This document shows, piece by piece, positions 1-5,948 of a DNA stretch of 13,111 nt. The stretch comes from an uncultured Collinsella sp. (lineage in GTDB: Bacteria > Actinomycetota > Coriobacteriia > Coriobacteriales > Coriobacteriaceae): the NCBI GenBank assembly GCA_900548935.1, contig URMR01000038.1:1-13111 (forward strand). Reading direction: 5' to 3'. Under the pieces are notes generated by a model. The model was given only the letters and a program-made list of their open reading frames with translations. It was not told the DNA's origin and made no database searches. Made by a program: the position numbers and the translations under genes. The stretch's first letter is position 1; every line of letters begins with the position of its first letter.

Positions 1-783
1 CGCCTCGGCAAGCAGCTGCTCCCACAGGGCGGCGTCGTGCAGCTGCCAGCCCTCAAAACCCCAGTGCTCGCGTGCAAAACCCGGGGCGCGGTCAGTCAGG
101 ATGTTCACGGCTTCCAGCAGCAGACCGCCGCCGGCGCACGAGGCGTCGACCAGCGTGGGCAGGGCTTTGTTCTCGTAATCGTCGGCCGTCAGCTCGCGCT
201 CGCACAGTGCGGTCCAGCCGACCTGCGCCAGCACCAGGGCGGCGTAGTCGGGGCGCAACACGTGCGCGTCCTCGCCGGCGCGGGTCGCCGCGGGCGGCAG
301 GCGCTTGAACAGCGGGTCGCCCGAAAGGTCCAGGCTTATGCTCGGGCGGCGCTGGCGCAGCGAAAGCAGTAGGTGAACATCGGGGTCGGCGGCATCGACG
401 TCGGCGCGACGGCCCGTGGTCTCGGCCAGGCGGTCGCACAGCGCGTCCTTGGCGCGCAGGGCCGAGAAGCGCGTGTTGCGCAGCTGCTCGGTCACGCCGC
501 GGGCGGTGATGGCGATGGTGGCGCCGGGGCGGACGATGCTCTCCCAAGCGATGTCGTAAACGCTATCGTACAGTTCATCGGCATCCTGCGCCTCAAAGCG
601 TCCGAGCACCACGAACACGCGGCTCGCCAGGCGCGACCACAGACATGCTCGGTAGCCTTGCTCGAGCTCGCCCTCAAATGTAGCGCGGCCCTTCAGCCGG
701 CGAACATGCGAAAGCCCGAGGCGTTTAAGCTCATCGGCGAGTGCGGACTCAAAGCCCTCGGGGCAGCTTGCGTAAAATTCCAT
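1..783 (-). CDS. rlmL: Bifunctional 23S rRNA guanine methyltransferase RlmK/RlmL, N-terminal part (runs off left edge)
   Basis: This is the N-terminal 261 codons of a 23S rRNA methyltransferase of the THUMP/RlmL type; in E. coli the fused enzyme makes m2G2445 and m7G2069. The ATG at 783 follows AGAGAGG with 5-nt spacing. Residues 1-50 (FYASCPEGFESALADELKRLG) form the usual N-terminal region, and about 50-155 is the THUMP domain ending in LDLSGDPLFKR. The methyltransferase domain starts near 180. The stretch DRAPGFAREHWGFEGW (231-246), followed by HDAALW, closely matches the RlmL block DRAPGL..WGF.GW..HD..W as I remember it. SAM motif I reads VDASCAGGG (212-220) instead of the usual DPMCGSGT, and the RGYR-like segment after LFKR is replaced by LPPAATRAG. 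The rest of the RlmL domain and any RlmK domain lie outside the window. The family call is strong; activity at both sites is inferred. Confidence 0.85.
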   Translation of the reverse strand, partial: MEFYASCPEGFESALADELKRLGLSHVRRLKGRATFEGELEQGYRACLWSRLASRVFVVLGRFEAQDADELYDSVYDIAWESIVRPGATIAITARGVTEQLRNTRFSALRAKDALCDRLAETTGRRADVDAADPDVHLLLSLRQRRPSISLDLSGDPLFKRLPPAATRAGEDAHVLRPDYAALVLAQVGWTALCERELTADDYENKALPTLVDASCAGGGLLLEAVNILTDRAPGFAREHWGFEGWQLHDAALWEQLLAEA

Positions 784-810
784 GGGTGACCTCTCTGGTT
801 GCGTCGCTCC

Positions 811-820
811 ATTATATGAT
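811..820. promoter_or_regulatory. Overlapping divergent -10 elements between rlmL and the HAD gene
   Basis: The 75-bp divergent gap contains a perfect TATAAT on the minus strand (811-816) about 28 bp upstream of the rlmL ATG, and TATGAT on the plus strand (815-820) about 38 bp upstream of the HAD ATG. The two share two bases, so transcription in the two directions may compete. I see no good -35 at 16-18 bp for either, so this is a promoter candidate on -10 quality and position only. Confidence 0.4.
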
Positions 821-858
821 GGATGCTTCGTTTGCCCTTATCCTCGAAAGGAACCCAT

Positions 859-1686
859 ATGATTGATGCGTGCCCCGAATCCGCTGTGCTCTTTTTTGAC
901 GTGGACGGCACGCTGACGTCGTTCGATCCCGACGATATGACCGATAAGGACTTCAATGCAGTCCATCCGTCGAAGACTGTTGTCGATGCATTTTGCCGCC
1001 TGCGCGATGCGGGGCACCAGGCATTTATCTGCACGGGTCGCCCCTTGTGGCTGATTGCCGATGGCCTGCGTGCTTTGGAGCCTGCGGGTGTCGTTGCCAT
1101 GGCGGGAGCGACGCTCGAGGTCGAGGGCCGCGTGGTGCATGAGGACTGCTTTGACGAGGACGTTATTGAGGAGCTTGCGCGCCGTATGGCCGCGGCAGGG
1201 ATTGAGGCCTTTTTCGAGACCAACGTGGCTACTTTTGCCCTGGAACCCGCGGGTGTTGAGCAGTCGTCTCTGATCGGCACTTCTGTGGTGCACAGCACCG
1301 AGGAAATGCGCGTCGACGGCAGTCTGCGCGTGGGCAAGGTATGCCTCAGTGTGCCCAGTTTGGCTCGCGTAGCCAACGATGACGGCTTTATCGATCGCGA
1401 GTTTGAGCTGTGCAACACCGGTGGTCAGAATCGCGAGCTGAGCCCCAGGGGCATTGACAAGGGCGTGGGCGTGGCGCGAGCGCTGGAATACCTGGGTCGC
1501 ACCGGCAACGCGCGCACCTTTGGCTTTGGCGATTCGGGTAACGACCTGGGCATGCTCGCTGCCGTCGAGACGGCCGTGGCCATGGGCAACGCCATGCCCG
1601 AGGTCAAGGCGGTCGCCGACTACGTGACCGACGATGTCGCACACGACGGCACCGTCACCGCCATGCGCCACTTTGGGTTGATTTAA
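859..1686 (+). CDS. Cof-type HAD-superfamily hydrolase (sugar-phosphate phosphatase-like)
   Basis: A 275-residue soluble HAD phosphatase of the Cof/IIB subfamily, which typically dephosphorylates sugar phosphates or small phosphometabolites through a phospho-aspartate. All four HAD motifs are visible: FFDVDGTL (nucleophile D14, acid D16), CTGRP (T59), K201 in SPRGIDKG, and FGFGDSGNDLGML (metal ligands D225 and D229). The block between motifs II and III (about 85-190) is the C2B cap. The ATG at 859 has AAAGGA at 847-852; an in-frame ATG at 823 would add 12 residues but lacks a ribosome site and would overlap the candidate -10. The gene diverges from rlmL and converges on the DeoR gene. Single-gene transcription is likely, ending at the hairpin at 1688-1729. 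The substrate cannot be assigned; the nearby PTS operon makes a sugar phosphate possible but there is no direct link. Confidence 0.9.
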   Translation: MIDACPESAVLFFDVDGTLTSFDPDDMTDKDFNAVHPSKTVVDAFCRLRDAGHQAFICTGRPLWLIADGLRALEPAGVVAMAGATLEVEGRVVHEDCFDEDVIEELARRMAAAGIEAFFETNVATFALEPAGVEQSSLIGTSVVHSTEEMRVDGSLRVGKVCLSVPSLARVANDDGFIDREFELCNTGGQNRELSPRGIDKGVGVARALEYLGRTGNARTFGFGDSGNDLGMLAAVETAVAMGNAMPEVKAVADYVTDDVAHDGTVTAMRHFGLI

Positions 1687-1687
1687 T

Positions 1688-1729
1688 AAATGGCCGGGTC
1701 GCCCGCAGTGGGGGGCGACCCGGCCATTT
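1688..1729. terminator. Bidirectional terminator between the HAD and DeoR genes
   Basis: A perfect 17-bp stem (1688-1704 with 1713-1729; AAATGGCCGGGTCGCCC and its complement) closes an 8-nt loop. It fills nearly all of the 46-bp gap between two converging stop codons. The A/T ends of the stem give short U-rich tails in both directions (ATTTATTAAA when read on the minus strand), so it probably serves both genes. Confidence 0.85.
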
Positions 1730-1732
1730 GAG

Positions 1733-2524
1733 CTATTTTGCAATATAGAGCTTGGGATGACTGCGACTGCTCTCGATCGCCGCCGTCATGATGCCCTCGT
1801 CGTCTCCGTCAACGATGATGCCATCGAGGTCATCGATCTGCGCGGACTGATAAAAACTGGTCTTGTTGAACTTTCCCTGGTCAACCATCATGTAGCCCTG
1901 GTTTGAGTTGGTCAGGTACATATGCTTGATTATGGCCGAGAAGTCGTGCTCGACGGTAAAACCGTGGTCGGGGTGGAATCCGTCGGCGCTGACAAACGCC
2001 TTGTCGGCATGTAGTTTGCTCATGCAGTCGAGCGTTAGTGCGCCCGCGAGATAGAGGTGGCCCTTGCGCACGGAGCCGCCCAGCAACACTACCGAAGCAT
2101 TGGGGAGATTGAAGCTGGCGTAGTTCGCGATTGCAAGATCGCCGGTGATAATGGTGATCTCACGCTTGTCCATGAGGGCCTTAGCGAAGTAAAAGCCCGT
2201 GGTGCCGATATCAATTACCAGAACATCGCCATCATCAACAAGAGTTGCTGCGGTTGCGGCGATGGCCTCCTTGGCCTCGACTTGGACATTGATGCGCTCC
2301 TCGGGATACGAGATTGCGGTGGAGCGAGAAAGCGATACCGCTCCACCGCGTACGCGACGCAGCTTGCCTTCGGATTCCAGTGAGACGAGGTCGTGTCGTG
2401 CGGTGACTTCCGAAACCGAAAAACGGCGAACGATGTCGGATACCGAGATATTTGGCTTTTCGGCCAGCCAATTCATGATAAATCGCTGACGCTCGGCCGG
2501 TGAAAGGTCTGAAGTAGATGCCAT
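1733..2524 (-). CDS. DeoR-family transcriptional repressor of the adjacent transaldolase-PTS operon
   Basis: A 263-residue DeoR-type sugar regulator, the usual family length. The N-terminal winged helix-turn-helix spans about residues 9-62 and contains the family signature in SVSEVTARHDLVSLE followed by GKLRRVRGGA. The C-terminal DeoRC sensor domain (about 78-235) shows DIGTTG (105-110), VLLGGSVR (146-153) and AFVSADGFH (176-184), the loops that bind a phosphosugar in this family. The ATG at 2524 is chosen because AAAGGAG sits 6 nt upstream; the longer frame back to 2671 adds 49 residues unlike DeoR. The gene is divergent from the transaldolase-PTS operon. By analogy with UlaR, GlpR and FruR it probably represses that operon and itself until a phosphorylated sugar intermediate binds. 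The target is inferred from position and shared TTTCGAT words; the effector is unknown. Confidence 0.9.
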   Translation of the reverse strand: MASTSDLSPAERQRFIMNWLAEKPNISVSDIVRRFSVSEVTARHDLVSLESEGKLRRVRGGAVSLSRSTAISYPEERINVQVEAKEAIAATAATLVDDGDVLVIDIGTTGFYFAKALMDKREITIITGDLAIANYASFNLPNASVVLLGGSVRKGHLYLAGALTLDCMSKLHADKAFVSADGFHPDHGFTVEHDFSAIIKHMYLTNSNQGYMMVDQGKFNKTSFYQSAQIDDLDGIIVDGDDEGIMTAAIESSRSHPKLYIAK

Positions 2525-2561
2525 ATGCCGCTCCTTTTGAACAAAAGGCAAAAGATGCGCC

Positions 2562-2575
2562 TTTCGTAATCGAAA
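2562..2575. promoter_or_regulatory. Candidate DeoR operator dyad at the deoR-type gene start point
   Basis: A perfect inverted repeat, TTTCG-taat-CGAAA, lies over the inferred start point of the DeoR gene. Its minus-strand reading contains TTTCGAT, the same 7-mer found in both operator-like repeats on the transaldolase side. Autorepression is inferred. Confidence 0.4.
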
Positions 2576-2602
2576 TATAACGTATCGATATGAAAAGAAC
2601 AA
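2574..2602 (-). promoter_or_regulatory. Candidate promoter of the DeoR gene
   Basis: Read on the minus strand, TTGTTC (2602-2597) and TATATT (2579-2574) are separated by 17 bp. This would start transcription near 2567, giving a leader of about 40 nt before the ATG at 2524. The dyad at 2562-2575 overlaps the -10 edge and start point. The -35 match is weak (3 of 6). Confidence 0.4.
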
Positions 2603-2767
2603 GGCAAATTCGAATGAATCGAATGAACGGAATGGCATGTCCCAAATGCATGCGTAGCAGATAGTTCGCACGTAGACGGGCTATAAAGAGTCTCATTCTG
2701 AAGGCGCCGCCAAAAAGAAGCACGTTCACACCCGATATTCGACCGTTCACGGAAAGTTGACAATTGA

Positions 2768-2779
2768 GCTTTCGATAGC
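2768..2779 (+). repeat. GCTTTCGATAGC repeat, upstream copy (operator candidate over -35)
   Basis: Identical 12-mer to the one at 2833-2844. This copy covers the candidate -35 of the transaldolase promoter, a position suited to repression by the adjacent DeoR protein. Confidence 0.45.
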
Positions 2780-2798
2780 TTTTGAAATGGTTTATAAA
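2770..2798 (+). promoter_or_regulatory. Candidate promoter of the transaldolase-PTS operon
   Basis: TATAAA at 2793-2798 lies 17 bp from TTTCGA at 2770-2775, a weak -35 (3 of 6) embedded in the GCTTTCGATAGC repeat. A consensus TTGACA at 2757-2762 is too far upstream to pair with this -10. The start would be near 2805, leaving a leader of about 68 nt. Confidence 0.35.
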
Positions 2799-2832
2799 AG
2801 AAAACCGAAAAGCTTTTGAAACAAAGAAGAAG

Positions 2833-2844
2833 GCTTTCGATAGC
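2833..2844 (+). repeat. GCTTTCGATAGC repeat, downstream copy (operator candidate in leader)
   Basis: Second exact copy of the 12-mer, 65 bp (about six helical turns) downstream of the first and between the candidate start point and the ribosome site. A pair of sites on the same helical face would allow cooperative binding or looping. Confidence 0.45.
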
Positions 2845-2872
2845 AATAGCGTTAGATGAGAAAGGACCGAAC

Positions 2873-3583
2873 ATGGCGATCAAGGTGTTTGCCGACGGCG
2901 CTAACCTCGAGGGCATGCTTGACATGCATGACAATGGCAACGTTCAGGGCTTCACGACCAATCCTTCCCTTATGAAGGCCGGCGGCGTGACCGACTACCG
3001 CGCTTTTGCCAAGACGGTTCTTGAGCACATTACCGATGTCTCGGTTTCTTTTGAGGTTTTCGCTGATGACGAGGCTGGTATGGAGGCCGAGGCTCGCGAG
3101 ATTGCAACCTGGGCAGACAACGTCTACGTTAAGATTCCGGCGCTCAACACCAAGGGCGAGTCCACTGCCGCGCTGGTCAAGCGCCTTTCTGCCGACGGAA
3201 TCAAGGTGAATGTCACCACTATCTTCACGCCCGAGCAGGTCGACGAGTTCGTCGATGCTGTTTCTGCCGAGACCCCCTCTATTCTGTCCATCTTTGCCGG
3301 TCGCATTGCCGATACCGGCGTCGATCCGCTGCCCCTCATGGCGGAGTCCGTAAAGAAGGCTGCCGTTAAGCCTGCTGCCGAGGTTCTCTGGGCGTCTACG
3401 CGCGAGGTCCTCAATATCTTCCAGGCGGAGTCCGTTGGATGCCAGATCATTACGGTCCCCAATGCCATTCTTGCCAAGCGCAAGAATTTCGGGAAAGATT
3501 TGCTTGAGTACTCGCTTGATACGGTCAAGGGCTTTGCCCGCGACGTTCAGGCGCTTGGTTTTCATATCTTGCCCGAGGAGTAG
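2873..3583 (+). CDS. Transaldolase (short TalC/fructose-6-phosphate aldolase-like family)
   Basis: A 236-residue cytoplasmic class I aldolase of the short transaldolase family (about 215-240 residues; classical TalB is about 317). Transaldolase moves a dihydroxyacetone unit between sugar phosphates, linking sedoheptulose-7-P and fructose-6-P; the related FSA enzymes split fructose-6-P directly. Visible signatures are FADGAN (6-11, D8), GFTTNPS (26-32), SFEVFAD (59-65), the Schiff-base lysine K87 in VYVKIPAL, FAGRIADTGVD (141-151) and VLWASTR (171-177). The ATG at 2873 is preceded by GAAAGGA; an in-frame ATG at 2816 would sit inside the repeats. It is the first gene of the operon, 9 nt before EIIA. 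Motifs do not separate transaldolase from FSA activity, so the exact reaction is open. It is the only catabolic enzyme in the operon and so suggests where the imported sugar enters metabolism. Confidence 0.88.
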   Translation: MAIKVFADGANLEGMLDMHDNGNVQGFTTNPSLMKAGGVTDYRAFAKTVLEHITDVSVSFEVFADDEAGMEAEAREIATWADNVYVKIPALNTKGESTAALVKRLSADGIKVNVTTIFTPEQVDEFVDAVSAETPSILSIFAGRIADTGVDPLPLMAESVKKAAVKPAAEVLWASTREVLNIFQAESVGCQIITVPNAILAKRKNFGKDLLEYSLDTVKGFARDVQALGFHILPEE

Positions 3584-3592
3584 GGGACGAGC

Positions 3593-4039
3593 ATGCTGAC
3601 CGATCTTCTTAAACCCGAGCTTGTTGCCTGCCACGTCGAGGCCTCCGACTGGGAGGAAGCGATCAGGGCATGCGGTAAGTTGCTCGTAGACGCTGGCAAA
3701 TGCGACCAGAGCTATGTTGACGCCATGATTTCATCGGTTCACAAATTCGGCCCCTATATGGTCTTGGAAGAGGGCATCGCCATGCCCCACGCCCAGGCAG
3801 ATGGCAATGTGAGTGAAGCGGGAATCTGTATCGTCACGCTTGACCCTGCCGTTGCGTTTGGACACGAGGATTTCGATCCGGTTCACGTGCTCGTGGGTAT
3901 TTGCGCACCCGACCCCAAGGCCCATCTTGGCTGCTTGGCGGAGCTTTCGCAGATGTTCGAGGACGAAGACTGCGTTGCCAAGCTCAGCGCATGCGATACG
4001 CCCGAGCAGGTTTTGGAGACCATGCGTTCATTCTTTTAG
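3593..4039 (+). CDS. PTS EIIA component (mannitol/fructose/ascorbate EIIA-2 family, UlaC-like)
   Basis: A 148-residue cytoplasmic phosphocarrier of the EIIA-2 family. It takes phosphate from HPr on a histidine and passes it to the EIIB encoded next. The active site is visible as GIAMPHAQ (61-68), with H66 as the phosphorylated residue; this is close in length and site to UlaC of E. coli. The start at 3593 lies 9 nt after the transaldolase stop, with AGGGGA reading across that stop, so translation is likely coupled. EIIA, EIIB and EIIC are three separate chains, as in the ascorbate (Ula/Sga) type, but ordered A-B-C rather than the C-B-A order of the E. coli ula operon. Confidence 0.9.
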   Translation: MLTDLLKPELVACHVEASDWEEAIRACGKLLVDAGKCDQSYVDAMISSVHKFGPYMVLEEGIAMPHAQADGNVSEAGICIVTLDPAVAFGHEDFDPVHVLVGICAPDPKAHLGCLAELSQMFEDEDCVAKLSACDTPEQVLETMRSFF

Positions 4040-4051
4040 GCCTTAATGGCA

Positions 4052-4091
4052 CGGCGATGCGTCGCCGCTTTTGGATAGACGGAAAACCGTC
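4052..4091 (+). other. Two small intercistronic hairpins between EIIA and EIIB
   Basis: The 75-nt gap holds CGGCGA-TGCG-TCGCCG (4052-4067, followed by CTTTT) and GACGG-AAAA-CCGTC (4078-4091). The first resembles a weak terminator, the second a GNRA-like capped stem. They may tune the ratio of upstream to downstream products by partial termination or mRNA processing; this is inference. Confidence 0.45.
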
Positions 4092-4114
4092 ACGTGTAGG
4101 AGAGGAAGGTTGCC

Positions 4115-4390
4115 ATGCATATCATCACCGTATGCGGAAACGGCATCGGGTCTAGCCTGATGCTCGCTGGCAAAGTCGAGGAGCTTTGCGAGGAGGAGGG
4201 CATCAAGGCCGACGTTGAGTCTATGGACCTGAACGGTGCTTCTTCCGCAAATCCGGATCTGTTCATCACCGTTAAGGAACTCGCCCCCGAGCTCCACGGC
4301 AACGTTGTAATCGTTCGCAGCTATGTGAACAAGAAGAAGATCCGCGAAGACGCCCTCGAGGCAATCAAGGCGGCCGCCGCTAACGCCTAA
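4115..4390 (+). CDS. PTS EIIB component (ascorbate/UlaB-like)
   Basis: A 91-residue cytoplasmic EIIB protein of the lactose/ascorbate-type Rossmann-like fold. Phosphate moves from EIIA H66 to the N-terminal cysteine C7 in VCGNGIGSSLML, a P-loop-like CGxGxGSS site matching the UlaB signature. The sugar is then phosphorylated during transport through EIIC. The ATG at 4115 has a strong GGAGAGGAAGG just upstream. The length fits UlaB (about 100 residues). The gene sits in the operon after a 75-nt hairpin-containing gap and before another hairpin. The fold and role are clear; the sugar is not determined by this subunit. Confidence 0.9.
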   Translation: MHIITVCGNGIGSSLMLAGKVEELCEEEGIKADVESMDLNGASSANPDLFITVKELAPELHGNVVIVRSYVNKKKIREDALEAIKAAAANA

Positions 4391-4404
4391 AGCGGCACAA
4401 AAAA

Positions 4405-4437
4405 GGGCGGTTCCCTGTGGAAGAGGGAAACGCGCCC
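4405..4437 (+). other. Intercistronic hairpin between EIIB and EIIC
   Basis: GGGCG (4405-4409) pairs with CGCCC (4433-4437), and TTCCCT (4411-4416) with AGGGAA (4424-4429), around a 7-nt loop with a small internal loop. No U-tract follows, so it is not a standard terminator; an mRNA stability or processing element is more likely. Confidence 0.5.
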
Positions 4438-4461
4438 ACGTTAGAGAGAAAGGAAGCGCAG

Positions 4462-5853
4462 ATGCAAGCCATCCTTCCCATACTTGAGTTTATCCAATCG
4501 ATTCTGACCAAGCCAGCATGGATCATGGGTCTATTTGCCTTTGTGGGCCTTGTCGCGCTTAAGCGTCCTGCCCACAAGGTGATGACGGGCACCCTGAAGC
4601 CAATTCTGGGTTACATCATGCTGTCTGCCGGCGCCGCTGTTGTTCAGGAGAACCTTGCTCCGCTGGGCACCTTCATCGAGACCGGTTTCCACATCACCGG
4701 CGTCGTGCCCAACAACGAGGTCGTCGTTTCGATGGCTCAGAGCGTCCTCGGCGTTCAGACCATGATGATCCTGATTCTCGGCTACGTCGTGAACATTATC
4801 ATTGCCCGCTTTACCAAGTTTAAGTACATCTTCCTGACGGGCCATCACAGCATGTTTATGGCCTGCCTGCTGTCTGCCGTTCTGCAGGCATCTGGCTTCC
4901 AGGATGTTCAGCTTGTCATCGTGGGCGGCATGTTCTTGGGCCTCGTGAGCGCTATGCTTCCCGCCGTTGGTCAGCGTTTCACCGAGAAGGTTACCGATGG
5001 CGATGAAATCGCCATGGGCCACTTCGGTTCACTCGCCTATTACATCTCCGCTGCAGTTGGTACGCTTTTTGCTAAGGACGCCGAGGAGAACAGCACCGAG
5101 AAGATCGAGGTTCCCGAGAAGTTCTCCTTCCTGCGCGACACCACCATCTCCACGGCTCTTACCATGGCCTTCTTCTACCTGGTTACCGCTTTCGCCGCTT
5201 ACATCGCAGATCCTGCGGTCGTTACCAAGACCGCTGGCGGCGACAATGTAATCGTCTATGCCCTGACCTGTGCCCTGTCCTTCGCCGTTGGTGTCACCAT
5301 CGTCTACAACGGCGTTCGCATGATCCTCGCCGACCTGGTCCCGGCTTTCCAGGGCATCTCCAACAAGCTGATCCCTGGCGCTATCCCTGCCGTCGACTGC
5401 GCCGTCTTCTTCCCCTATGCTCCCACTGCCGTCATCCTCGGCTTTGTCGCTTCCTTCATCGGTGGCGTGGTCGGTATGTTCATCGTGGGCGCTACCCTGG
5501 GCATCTTCATCATCCCGGGCATGGTTCCCCACTTCTTCTGCGGTGCTACCGCAGGCATCTACGGCAATGCTACCGGCGGTCGCAAGGGCGCAGCTCTTGG
5601 TGCTTTCGTCAACGGCCTGCTCATCACCTTTGCTCCGGCCCTGCTCCTGCCCGTTCTTGACGTCTTCGGCTTCAAGAACACTACGTTCGCCGACTTCGAT
5701 TTCTCCGTCATTGGTATTACGCTTGGCCGCGCTGCCGAGGCCTTCGGTACCACCGGTGTCTACGCGATCCTCGCTGTCCTTCTGGTCGTCGCCTTCGTCC
5801 CCAACTTCATCCACACCAAGGGTGCTGTGATTAACCACGTTGAGGAAGAGTAA
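4462..5853 (+). CDS. PTS EIIC permease, UlaA/SgaT (ascorbate-type) family
   Basis: A 463-residue polytopic membrane permease, near the length of E. coli UlaA (465). It forms the sugar channel that works with EIIA and EIIB, moving sugar inward with phosphorylation. Family blocks are FLTGHHSM (124-131), EKVTDG (175-180), the long conserved GVRMILADLVPAFQGI (284-299) and KLIPGAIPAVDCA (302-314) with D312, and IIPGMVPHFFC (350-360). Roughly ten to eleven hydrophobic segments can be seen. The ATG at 4462 has GAGAAAGGA upstream; an ATG at 4417 would fall in the loop of the preceding hairpin and lacks a site. UlaA, as I recall it, has GHQQQ after the VTDG block, where this protein has GHFGS (186-190), so the substrate may not be ascorbate. 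No ascorbate catabolic genes accompany it. The terminator follows about 60 nt downstream. Confidence 0.92.
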   Translation: MQAILPILEFIQSILTKPAWIMGLFAFVGLVALKRPAHKVMTGTLKPILGYIMLSAGAAVVQENLAPLGTFIETGFHITGVVPNNEVVVSMAQSVLGVQTMMILILGYVVNIIIARFTKFKYIFLTGHHSMFMACLLSAVLQASGFQDVQLVIVGGMFLGLVSAMLPAVGQRFTEKVTDGDEIAMGHFGSLAYYISAAVGTLFAKDAEENSTEKIEVPEKFSFLRDTTISTALTMAFFYLVTAFAAYIADPAVVTKTAGGDNVIVYALTCALSFAVGVTIVYNGVRMILADLVPAFQGISNKLIPGAIPAVDCAVFFPYAPTAVILGFVASFIGGVVGMFIVGATLGIFIIPGMVPHFFCGATAGIYGNATGGRKGAALGAFVNGLLITFAPALLLPVLDVFGFKNTTFADFDFSVIGITLGRAAEAFGTTGVYAILAVLLVVAFVPNFIHTKGAVINHVEEE

Positions 5854-5910
5854 TCCAGGCATACGTTAAGCCCCAATCGGGTGGAGCTCCGATAACCGGC
5901 TCCTACACGG

Positions 5911-5948
5911 AAGCGGTGACGTCTCAAATGAGGCGTCACCGCTTTTTG
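5911..5948 (+). terminator. Intrinsic terminator of the transaldolase-PTS operon
   Basis: A 15-bp stem including one G-U wobble (5911-5925 with 5930-5944) with loop AAAT, followed by TTTTT. It is a textbook intrinsic terminator about 60 nt after the EIIC stop. Confidence 0.9.

Larger units (their letters stand above)
2525..2872. other. 348-bp divergent control region between deoR-type gene and transaldolase operon
   Basis: A non-coding, AT-rich stretch compared with its surroundings. It carries a candidate promoter in each direction and several short repeats: TTTCGtaatCGAAA (2562-2575), a tandem TCGAATGAA pair (2610-2627), CGTTCAC twice exactly 21 bp apart (2723-2729, 2744-2750), GCTTTCGATAGC twice 65 bp apart (2768-2779, 2833-2844), AGCTTTTGAAA twice 34 bp apart (2777-2787, 2811-2821) and the palindrome AAAAGCTTTT (2808-2817). 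Overlapping open frames here are poor in family signal and I regard them as non-genes. The gap is long for a divergent pair, so more than one regulator may act here. Confidence 0.6.

Noticed and set aside
838..1743. Minus-strand 301-codon frame opposite the HAD gene
   Set aside because: It has no recognisable domain, runs through the terminator hairpin, and the plus-strand frame has all four HAD motifs.
2562..2844. Short repeats in the DeoR-transaldolase gap as a CRISPR array
   Set aside because: The repeats are 7-12 bp, irregularly spaced and only two copies each; operator sites explain them better.
2852..3634. Minus-strand frame opposite the transaldolase
   Set aside because: Antisense composition and no domain; it spans the start of EIIA and the transaldolase ribosome site.
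4462..5853. Naming the EIIC gene ulaA (true ascorbate permease)
   Set aside because: The family is clear, but the operon lacks ascorbate catabolism genes and the substrate region differs from my recollection of E. coli UlaA, so only the family is stated.
5029..5862. Long minus-strand frame opposite the EIIC gene
   Set aside because: An acidic, Gly/Asp/Glu-rich composition typical of an antisense shadow; EIIC has full family motifs on the plus strand.
5854..5910. Possible tRNA or riboswitch just after the EIIC stop
   Set aside because: There are short complementary words (GGAGC/GCTCC) but no cloverleaf, no TTCRANYC arm and no known aptamer core.
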